Positions 6,579 through 12,437 of a stretch of 15,001 nucleotides of DNA are shown piece by piece; position 1 is the first letter of the stretch, and every line of letters begins with the position of its first letter. Source of the stretch: Methanobacteriota archaeon. Its GTDB lineage: Archaea; Thermoplasmatota; E2; DHVEG-1. The DNA is taken from positions 1 through 15,001 of the forward strand of contig JAPKYG010000057.1 of NCBI GenBank assembly GCA_026394435.1, written 5' to 3'. Below the pieces are notes generated by a model. It was not told the origin of the DNA. It worked only from the letters and a program-made list of their open reading frames with translations, and searched no databases. Position numbers and translations under genes: made by a program.

Positions 6579-7772
6579 TTACGCATCTGCGATGATGCTG
6601 ATGATATCCCCGTCTTTTAGCGGATGATCTGCACCGATAACGCGATGTGCGCGTGCATCGATTCCCCTGATGAAATGATCCCCTAGATCAGTGTGGACTT
6701 TATAGGCGAGGTCTTTTGCGGTTGAGCCTCGTGGGATTAAATGTGCATCAGGCAGCACCCGTCCTTCTTTGTCGGTGAGATGATGCTCGTCTTCAACAGG
6801 GTACACAACGATGAGATCAAGCATCCGTACTGCTTCGTCTATGCATCGCTGCACACCCGTCGACCCGTACTTTACGAGTACATGTGTTCTGATGTATTCC
6901 AATGCTTTGAGTTGTTTTTCGGTGATTTCTTCTTTTTTTAGTAACGTAAAATCATTACTGCCCGGTGTATATGCAATTATTCCTTTTTCTGCCGCGTTGC
7001 TGAGTGCAAGTTCACTTTCTGCACTGGCTGGAATAACTATGTATTTTGTCAGTTCGTTTCTTTTTTCCATGAGATTCTCTGGAGCTTTGTCACATTTGTT
7101 AAACGCGATGATGATCGGTTTGCTAATCGCGCGCACATAGTCTGTGAGTTTGAAAATCTCCTCGTCTCTCCACTGAGATGGTTTGGCAGTATTAAGATTG
7201 ATTTTCCGTATGGCTCCTGTGATATGTTCTTCCTTTATTCCCAGTCCTGTGAGCTGCTCCGTGAGCATTTTTTCAATTTTTTTTCCTTCAAGTTCACATT
7301 TTCGTGCAATAATCTCCCAGCTTTTCTTAATGATGCCGAAGAGCCAATAATTGATTTCTTTTTCTAGAAATGCAACGTCTGAGAGTGGGTCATGGGCACC
7401 AACTTCGCAAGGATTTCCTTCTGCGTCAGTACTTCCTGATGCGTCTACGATATGAATAAGTGCGTGCGCTTGTCGTAAATCATCAAGGAACTTATTTCCC
7501 AATCCTTTTCCTTTATGGGCATCAGGTACTAATCCGGCAACATCGATTGCTTCGATAGGCACAAATCGTATTCCATTGAGACATCGTGAGTTTCGAGGTG
7601 TACATGTTACATGAATATCTCTGCAGGGGCATGGTTTGCGGATGTACATGACACCACGATTTGCTTCGATCGTGGTGAAAGGGTAGTTGGCAACCTCCGC
7701 ATGGGCTTTGGTTGCGGCATTGAAAAATGTGGATTTCCCGACATTTGGTTTTCCAACAATACCGAGTTGCAT
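6579..7772 (-). CDS. ychF: YchF/OLA1-type GTP-binding protein (archaeal)
   Basis: 397-residue Obg-family P-loop NTPase associated with ribosomes in this family. Visible parts: G1 GKPNVGKS (residues 7-14), a switch region with NYPFTTIEAN (29-38), G3 DVAGLV (77-82) within the family block DAHKGKGLGNKFLDDLR, and G4 NKCD (225-228). Unlike human OLA1 and bacterial YchF, which have NMSE/NxxE and prefer ATP, the retained NKxD suggests GTP specificity. A helical insertion follows G3, and the last 75 or so residues form a TGS domain (GRVLPDAHLIPRGSTAKDLA onward). Four cysteines (C48, C50, C57, C64) lie between the G2 and G3 regions. The ATG at 7772 is 6 nt after the stop of the bactofilin-like gene, whose final codons supply GGAG, so the two are probably one operon. 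Confidence 0.93.
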   Translation of the reverse strand: MQLGIVGKPNVGKSTFFNAATKAHAEVANYPFTTIEANRGVMYIRKPCPCRDIHVTCTPRNSRCLNGIRFVPIEAIDVAGLVPDAHKGKGLGNKFLDDLRQAHALIHIVDASGSTDAEGNPCEVGAHDPLSDVAFLEKEINYWLFGIIKKSWEIIARKCELEGKKIEKMLTEQLTGLGIKEEHITGAIRKINLNTAKPSQWRDEEIFKLTDYVRAISKPIIIAFNKCDKAPENLMEKRNELTKYIVIPASAESELALSNAAEKGIIAYTPGSNDFTLLKKEEITEKQLKALEYIRTHVLVKYGSTGVQRCIDEAVRMLDLIVVYPVEDEHHLTDKEGRVLPDAHLIPRGSTAKDLAYKVHTDLGDHFIRGIDARAHRVIGADHPLKDGDIISIIADA

Positions 7773-7778
7773 TTTTTT

Positions 7779-8303
7779 CTACTCCAACATTTCTTTTACT
7801 TCATCAACAACATCGACATCGCTTTCAAAGCGTTTAACCTTTTCAGTGGCCTGTTCTTTTAGGACATCTTGAAATGAGATGCCTTTCTTTCCAAGGAGTG
7901 TTCCTTGTATTGATGCGGTTTTTGAAAGGAATATCTCTTCCCCAGAAACGTTCCCGAAAATCTCAACCTGTTCAGTGATATTGACCGTGCCTGTAGAGGT
8001 AATGTTTCCATGGATTTTTACCTTTTTTCCACAGAAGACGTTCCCAGTCGCCTTCAATGTGCCAAGGATCTCTGATTTCTCATCAACCGAGATGTTTCCT
8101 TTGATGTCGTAGTTTCCTGGTAGTTTACATTCTTTGCCGATTTGAAGACTCCCTTCCACTTTTGAATTTGATACACTGATAATGGAGTTATTAGGTAAAA
8201 AAAGGAATGATTCCGAAATAGGTATTGTTCCTCCTTCGTTTTGTTCAAGTTCTTCGAGTATGCGTTCGATTTCTTCACTTCGTCCCATTTTCAACAACTG
8301 CAT
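7779..8303 (-). CDS. Bactofilin-like polymer-forming protein, long form
   Basis: 174 residues. The acidic N-terminus (RSEEIERILEELEQNEGG, 8-25) is helical. Residues about 45-143 are short beta repeats with an I-x-G-N/S/T-I/L/V signature at 49-53 (VEGSL), 67-71 (IKGNI), 79-83 (ILGTL), 97-101 (IHGNI), 115-119 (IFGNV) and 132-136 (IQGTL). The spacing of mostly 17-18 residues matches the triangular beta-helix rungs of bactofilins (DUF583), which polymerise into non-polar filaments without nucleotide. The C-terminus (146-174) is helical and charged. No membrane segment is seen. The start may instead be the internal ATG at 8288 (MGRSEE), given a TATA-like box near 8319-8327. It precedes ychF by 6 nt and follows a second bactofilin-like gene. 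Other trimeric beta-helix proteins cannot be fully excluded. Confidence 0.75.
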   Translation of the reverse strand: MQLLKMGRSEEIERILEELEQNEGGTIPISESFLFLPNNSIISVSNSKVEGSLQIGKECKLPGNYDIKGNISVDEKSEILGTLKATGNVFCGKKVKIHGNITSTGTVNITEQVEIFGNVSGEEIFLSKTASIQGTLLGKKGISFQDVLKEQATEKVKRFESDVDVVDEVKEMLE

Positions 8304-8411
8304 AAGATATACAAAAATATATATAACAACTGGAACGGGGTTCCTTATATTAATCCACCCTTTCGCTTCAAACCCTTTTTCAATTTCGACACTATAACCA
8401 ACATCCTAATC
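8304..8411 (-). promoter_or_regulatory. Promoter between the two bactofilin-like genes, with a 13-bp palindrome
   Basis: The 108-bp gap carries TTATATATA on the minus strand at about 8318-8327, predicting transcription start close to the ATGs at 8303/8288, hence a leaderless or near-leaderless message. Just upstream is GGAAC-GGG-GTTCC (8332-8344, plus strand), a perfect 5-bp inverted repeat with a 3-bp centre, placed where an archaeal activator or BRE-overlapping repressor would bind. As RNA it would be a small GC-rich hairpin that could end the upstream transcript, but no T run follows directly. Confidence 0.5.
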
Positions 8412-8702
8412 TCATTTGAGCGATAGTGTCCCTTTATTCTTCGCTTTCTCTCCCAAATAAACATTACCCCCGCTCTTGATATCTCCTCCAATCGTTGAAA
8501 AAATATCCACACGCACATCGTTTGTCGCCTCAAGATTTCCATCGATAATTGCGTGTTCTCCGACAAAGATTCGACCATCGGTGTTCAACCCGAATCGCAG
8601 GAGCGATCGATCGCCGATTACCACATCTCCTTTGGTTATAATCACTTGTTCCTCAAAATAGGTTTTATCTGGAATAACCAGCGTTTTTCTGTCAAAAGTC
8701 AT
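8412..8702 (-). CDS. Bactofilin-like protein, short form
   Basis: 96 residues, a single small domain with the same rung pattern as its neighbour: VIITKGDVVIGD (20-31), RIFVGEHAIIDGNL (44-57), VDIFSTIGGDI (65-75), VYLGEKAKNKGTL (81-93). The conserved IDGNL, IGGDI and KGTL turns are 18-19 residues apart. It is about half the size of typical bactofilins and lacks their flanking tails, so it may co-assemble with the 174-residue protein. The ATG at 8702 lies about 24 nt after the TATA-like tattataaag (8726-8735, minus-strand CTTTATAATA), implying a nearly leaderless transcript. It diverges from lonB. Assignment rests on the repeat pattern alone. Confidence 0.65.
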   Translation of the reverse strand: MTFDRKTLVIPDKTYFEEQVIITKGDVVIGDRSLLRFGLNTDGRIFVGEHAIIDGNLEATNDVRVDIFSTIGGDIKSGGNVYLGEKAKNKGTLSLK

Positions 8703-8772
8703 TACTCAAGCGGTATTAACTAATGTATTATAAAGTAAACGGCGTTTCATTTCCCCGCAAAGAAAAAAATTG

Positions 8773-8791
8773 ATATATGCAATGCGTATAT
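8773..8791. repeat. Near-palindrome over the lonB TATA region
   Basis: ATATATGC (8773-8780), spacer AAT, GCGTATAT (8784-8791): arms match at seven of eight positions. It overlaps and follows the presumed TATA element, where a repressor would interfere with TBP or polymerase. The arms share ATATGC with the inverted repeat upstream of the beta-helix gene (2138-2157), so a common regulator is conceivable. Confidence 0.3.
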
Positions 8792-8806
8792 GTCGATGAA
8801 TCTGCA

Positions 8807-8835
8807 ACGAGTACGCTCTATAGTGAACTCGTACT
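8807..8835 (+). repeat. Overlapping inverted repeats in the lonB leader
   Basis: ACGAGT (8807-8812) pairs with ACTCGT (8827-8832), and overlapping it AGTACG (8810-8815) pairs with CGTACT (8830-8835). The two hairpins are mutually exclusive. The right arm ends 2 nt before GGGAG (8838-8842), the presumed lonB ribosome site. It may be a DNA operator or a leader RNA switch; it could also be chance in a short region. Confidence 0.35.
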
Positions 8836-8850
8836 TAGGGAGTTTTGAAC

Positions 8851-10878
8851 ATGGCCACAAAACAAACAGAAGTGCAACTGGAACAAAATGAACAAGGCAA
8901 AGAGGAGTTACCTCCTATCGATAAATGGATCCAGGGCAATAAATTTAAAACAACTGAGGAAATCAAAGTCCCCGAAAGTCTCCTAGATCAGGTTATTGGA
9001 CAAGATCAGTCCGTTGCTATTGTCAAGAAAGCAGCTGAACAGAAACGACATGTAATGTTAATCGGTGACCCTGGAACGGGGAAGTCCATGGTTGCTCGTG
9101 CCATGACCGAGTTTTTACCGAAAGGGGAACTTGAAGATATTATCGTCTATCCAAATAACGAGGATACAAATACCCCAACGATTCGTGTTGTTCCTGCGGG
9201 AAAGGCACATGAGATTATTAAGACGCAGCGAGAGGAAGCGAAACGAAAAGGGGAGCAGCAAAACAGTATGATTCTTGGCATTGTTTTGTTGATTGTGACG
9301 TTATCCCTCGTTGGGGCGATAGTCACCCAACATTTTGAATATGCGATTTTTGGTGTGATTGCAGCAGTTATGGTGTATTTAATTGTCGCAAGAGGCGGGT
9401 TTTCTCAGAGACGGGAACTGCATATGATTCCGAAGCTCCTGGTATCTCACGAGAAGAATGATGTACCCCCGTTTATTGATGCTACTGCTGCACATTCTGG
9501 TGCATTACTCGGTGACGTGCGGCATGACCCGTTTCAATCTGCTGGATTAGAAACCCCGCCGCATCAACTCGTGGAGGCTGGTGCGATCCACCGGGCACAT
9601 AAAGGAGTGTTATATATTGATGAGATTAATACGTTAAGTTTACCCTCGCAGCAGCATCTGTTAACCGCGATTCAGGAGAAAAAATTTCAGATCACGGGGC
9701 AGTCAGAACGGAGTTTTGGTGCAATGGTAAAAACAGAACCGGCACCATGTGATTTCATCCTGGTTTGTGCGGGGAACCTTGATGCGTTAAATGGAATGCA
9801 TCCTGCGTTGCGATCTCGTATTCGAGGATATGGATATGAAAGCTACCTGAACAGCGTGATGGATGATTCTCAGGAGAATCGGGAGAAACTGATTCGGTTT
9901 GTTGCTCAAGAAGTAAAGAAAGACGGGAAAATTTGTCATTTCGATAAAGAAGCGGTTGCGGAAGTCATCCATGAGGCACAGCGACGAGCAGGCCGAAAAG
10001 GGAAACTGTCATTACGATTACGAGAACTTGGTGGTTTGATCCGGGTTGCTGGGGATATTGCCTACGAGCGAGGAGATAAAATTATCACGCAGAAGCATGT
10101 AATTGAGGCAAAACATATCGCTCGGTCATTAGAACAACAGGTCGCGGATCGGGCATTGGAGTCACAGAAGAGCTATCGTTCCTTTAGAACCCTGGGTGTA
10201 GAAGTCGGTGTGGTGAACGGTCTTGCCGTGCATTCTGCTGATCCTTCAATGAGTGAGTTTTCGGGGTTGGTCTTGCCGATTGTTGCGGAAGTAACCCCTG
10301 CAGGATCACAATCTGAGGGAAAGGTGATTGCAACCGGCAAACTTGGGGATATTGCAAAAGAATCAGTACAGAACATCTCTGCGATTATCAAAAAATATAT
10401 GGGCAGGGATATCTCCAAACATGACATTCATATTCAGTTTATTGGCACGTATGAGGGCGTTGAGGGTGACTCTGCGAGTATTTCTCTGATTACCGCGGTG
10501 ATTTCCGCAATGGAGAATGTTCCGGTGCGACAGGATGTCGCAATGACTGGCTCAATTAGCATCCGAGGGAACGTGCTTCCGATTGGCGGTGTAACAGCAA
10601 AAATCGAGGCAGCTGCTGAGGCTGGATTGAAGACTGTGCTTATCCCGAAGGCGAATATGAATGATGTGCTTATTGAGGATAAATATAAAACATTAATTGA
10701 AATCATCCCGGTCGAGACATTAACCGATGTTCTGCAAACAGCATTAGTCGGTGAAGGAAAAGAGGAGCTGTTGCGGAAATTAAAGGAGATGCGACCTCCG
10801 AAAATCATTGGTAAAGTGGAACTGGAGTCAGAGCGGAAGATGCAAACTCCTCTTAAATCTGAAGAAGGAAAAAATTAA
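8851..10878 (+). CDS. lonB: Archaeal Lon protease, membrane-anchored LonB type
   Basis: ATP-dependent Ser-Lys protease of the cytoplasmic membrane, 675 residues from the ATG at 8851 (a TTG 6 nt upstream is less likely). Order of parts: Walker A GDPGTGKS (72-79); an inserted pair of membrane helices at about 139-182 between Walker A and B, the LonB hallmark; Walker B VLYIDE (253-258); sensor-1 Asn309 in CAGNLDAL; Arg-rich SRIRGYG (322-328); a helical alpha domain; then the proteolytic domain with catalytic Ser541 in EGDSASIS and Lys584 in PIGGVTAKIEAA, 43 residues apart as in characterised LonB enzymes. It degrades misfolded and regulatory proteins and is the main membrane protease in archaea lacking FtsH. 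All catalytic residues are present. It diverges from the bactofilin-like genes. No T-rich stop follows, so read-through into nadM is possible. Confidence 0.97.
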   Translation: MATKQTEVQLEQNEQGKEELPPIDKWIQGNKFKTTEEIKVPESLLDQVIGQDQSVAIVKKAAEQKRHVMLIGDPGTGKSMVARAMTEFLPKGELEDIIVYPNNEDTNTPTIRVVPAGKAHEIIKTQREEAKRKGEQQNSMILGIVLLIVTLSLVGAIVTQHFEYAIFGVIAAVMVYLIVARGGFSQRRELHMIPKLLVSHEKNDVPPFIDATAAHSGALLGDVRHDPFQSAGLETPPHQLVEAGAIHRAHKGVLYIDEINTLSLPSQQHLLTAIQEKKFQITGQSERSFGAMVKTEPAPCDFILVCAGNLDALNGMHPALRSRIRGYGYESYLNSVMDDSQENREKLIRFVAQEVKKDGKICHFDKEAVAEVIHEAQRRAGRKGKLSLRLRELGGLIRVAGDIAYERGDKIITQKHVIEAKHIARSLEQQVADRALESQKSYRSFRTLGVEVGVVNGLAVHSADPSMSEFSGLVLPIVAEVTPAGSQSEGKVIATGKLGDIAKESVQNISAIIKKYMGRDISKHDIHIQFIGTYEGVEGDSASISLITAVISAMENVPVRQDVAMTGSISIRGNVLPIGGVTAKIEAAAEAGLKTVLIPKANMNDVLIEDKYKTLIEIIPVETLTDVLQTALVGEGKEELLRKLKEMRPPKIIGKVELESERKMQTPLKSEEGKN

Positions 10879-10948
10879 AAAAAAAACAGATTATTTGTAA
10901 AAGTAAAAGAAAAAGTAAAAATCTTCCTTCGTGGTTCGTTGGTTTGAT
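10879..10948 (+). other. A-rich gap between lonB and nadM
   Basis: 70 bp, almost all A and G on the plus strand (repeated AAAAGTAAAAG). There is no oligo-T terminator, no Shine-Dalgarno before the nadM ATG, and only a weak TATA candidate (GATTATTTG near 10890). Co-transcription with lonB is the simplest reading. Confidence 0.3.
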
Positions 10949-11449
10949 ATGAAGGCGTTATTTATCGGGCGTTTTCAACCCTTCCATCTGGGGCATTTAT
11001 TGTTGTTACAACGACTGAGTACGCAGCATGAGGAGATCATCATCGGTGTCGGGTCTTCACAATACTGTGACACCTGTGATAACCCGTTTTCTGAAGTGGA
11101 ACGAAAACAGATGATCACGCAATCATTAGATGCAGTGGGAATTCATAAGTATCGAATTGTTACAATTCCTGATATTCACGATCCACCTCGATGGGTTGAT
11201 CACGTCTGCTCCATTGTCTCAGATTTTGATGTTATCATTGCGAATAATCCATTTACGAGAAAATTGTTTTCCGAAAAAGGGTATGTGGTAAAGGGAACAG
11301 CATTTTTTGATCGAAAACGATATTCTGGAAAAGAGATACGCAGACGAATAATTCAGGATGAACCATGGGGTGAATTAGTTCCCGAAGTCGTGTTTAAAAT
11401 TATCAACAATATCGATGGCGTTAAGCGTGTAAAAAGTTTGTCACATTGA
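10949..11449 (+). CDS. nadM: Nicotinamide-nucleotide adenylyltransferase (archaeal NadM type)
   Basis: Makes NAD from NMN and ATP in the cytoplasm, the last step of NAD synthesis or salvage. 166 residues, the archaeal family length. The nucleotidyltransferase-fold signature GRFQPFHLGH (7-16) contains both ATP-phosphate-binding histidines, and the C-terminal SGKEIRRR (126-133) matches the family's ISGTEIRRR ATP-binding motif. The EVERKQMI segment (about residue 49) is also typical. The ATG at 10949 gives the standard N-terminus MKALFIGRF; a GTG 18 nt upstream would add six unconserved residues. No clear Shine-Dalgarno is visible. The gene is followed by a T-rich stretch. Confidence 0.95.
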   Translation: MKALFIGRFQPFHLGHLLLLQRLSTQHEEIIIGVGSSQYCDTCDNPFSEVERKQMITQSLDAVGIHKYRIVTIPDIHDPPRWVDHVCSIVSDFDVIIANNPFTRKLFSEKGYVVKGTAFFDRKRYSGKEIRRRIIQDEPWGELVPEVVFKIINNIDGVKRVKSLSH

Positions 11450-11472
11450 TTTTATTAAAAATTAATTTTTTG
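11450..11472 (+). terminator. T-rich terminator after nadM
   Basis: Directly after the TGA (11447-11449) the plus strand has TTTTATT and, 12 nt on, a run of six Ts (11466-11471). Such oligo-T stretches end archaeal transcripts. No strong hairpin is present beyond a short AT inverted repeat (AAAATTAATTTT). Confidence 0.45.
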
Positions 11473-11486
11473 ATAACAACTGTACA

Positions 11487-11522
11487 GATATATTTATATA
11501 AAAAAAGAAACACCGTATCATT
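11487..11522 (+). promoter_or_regulatory. Strong TATA box giving a leaderless prenyltransferase transcript
   Basis: TTTATATA at 11493-11500 within a purine-rich flank is the best archaeal TATA match in the window. The usual 24-27 nt spacing puts transcription start within a few bases of the ATG at 11523, and there is no Shine-Dalgarno, so the message is probably leaderless. Confidence 0.65.
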
Positions 11523-12437
11523 ATGACTGGTGTAGGTGAGGTTGTGATTCATAAAATTCGTATTTATCTTGAACTTCTCAGGCCGTTTACCCTGCTAGCT
11601 CCCCTAATCGTCTCCAGTAGTGTCATGATTGCTAGTCTTGTGAATTCTGGAACTACCAATCTTTCTTTTGTTTCCCTTCTTTGGACTATTCTATCTGCAA
11701 GCTTTTGTTTCGCATTGCTCAACGGTGCCTCCAATGTATTAAATCAGGCAACTGATTGGAAAGAAGACGCTCTCTCGAAACCGTATCGTCCAATTCCAAA
11801 AGGGATCATCACACCTAAGGAGGCCTATAAGGTCTCCTTTTTCTTGTATACGGTCGCGCTTCTTCTCTCCCTCGCTGTAAATATTCTCTTCAGTTTCTTT
11901 ATTTTCCTCATCGCGTTTTTCTCTATTACGTATTCCCTACCGCCACGCATTAAAAAATTCCTTTTTCTTAATCAACTATGGGTCGCCCTCCCACGAGGTT
12001 TCTTTGGTATTGTTGGTTCCTGGAGTGTTTTTGGGAATCCTTTTGAGCCACTTCCGCTAGCTATAGGATGCGTTGCTGCTCTGTTTCTTTTCGGAGGAAC
12101 TGCAACAAAAGATATTTTGGATGCAGAGGCAGATCGAACCGTTGGAACTAAAACCCTGGTGAATGTCTTTGGAGTGAAAACAGCCGCATTTTTCTCGCTT
12201 GTTTTCATGACAGGTGCGTTTGGTTTGATTATTCCACTGGTGTATTTTCATATCATTCATTATACTCTTCTTCCCCTTGTGTTTCTTGGTATTTTAAGTG
12301 TTCTTATCGGATGGTTGATGTTTCATAAACATAAAAATACAAAATGTGAAAACACATCAGCCTGGACGTTGATGTATGCAACATATTTTATCTTTGCACT
12401 CAGTTTCGCGGTGATAACAATTTCTTTTTCTGCATAA
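11523..12437 (+). CDS. UbiA-family prenyltransferase
   Basis: 304-residue integral membrane enzyme with about eight or nine hydrophobic helices. The first Asp-rich motif is N74-QAT-D78-WKE-D82 followed by SKPYRPIPKG (85-94); the second is KDILDAEADR (196-205, D197/D200/D204) followed by GTKTLVNVFG. These bind Mg-prenyl diphosphate. The family transfers isoprenyl chains to acceptors. In archaea the commonest member is digeranylgeranylglyceryl phosphate synthase (second ether bond of membrane lipids), and the KPYRPIPKG and KDI-D-GTKTL contexts fit that. The Ser at 85, where that group often has Asn, and the possibility of a quinone or other prenyl acceptor leave the substrate open. The ATG is set by the TATA spacing. 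Its last 38 bp overlap the converging gene on the minus strand. Confidence 0.85.
   Translation: MTGVGEVVIHKIRIYLELLRPFTLLAPLIVSSSVMIASLVNSGTTNLSFVSLLWTILSASFCFALLNGASNVLNQATDWKEDALSKPYRPIPKGIITPKEAYKVSFFLYTVALLLSLAVNILFSFFIFLIAFFSITYSLPPRIKKFLFLNQLWVALPRGFFGIVGSWSVFGNPFEPLPLAIGCVAALFLFGGTATKDILDAEADRTVGTKTLVNVFGVKTAAFFSLVFMTGAFGLIIPLVYFHIIHYTLLPLVFLGILSVLIGWLMFHKHKNTKCENTSAWTLMYATYFIFALSFAVITISFSA

Larger units (their letters stand above)
8703..8850. promoter_or_regulatory. Divergent promoter region: bactofilin-like gene (minus) and lonB (plus)
   Basis: Minus strand: TATA-like CTTTATAATA at 8726-8735 for the short bactofilin-like gene. Plus strand: TTGATATATG around 8770-8779 is a plausible TATA element for lonB, predicting a start near 8800 and a leader of about 50 nt ending in GGGAG (8838-8842), 8 nt before the ATG at 8851. 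Two inverted repeats lie on the lonB side and are listed separately. No gene is seen here. Confidence 0.5.

Noticed and set aside
8345..8578. 77-codon minus-strand frame overlapping the short bactofilin-like gene
   Set aside because: It is an alternative frame of the gene at 8412-8702; its sequence is Arg/Lys-rich without a repeat pattern, while the other frame carries clear beta-helix rungs and a TATA-spaced start.
10879..10930. Purine-rich AAAAGTAAAAG repeats as a possible replication origin or small RNA
   Set aside because: The stretch is only about 50 bp, has no origin-recognition-like inverted elements, and no initiator gene is near.
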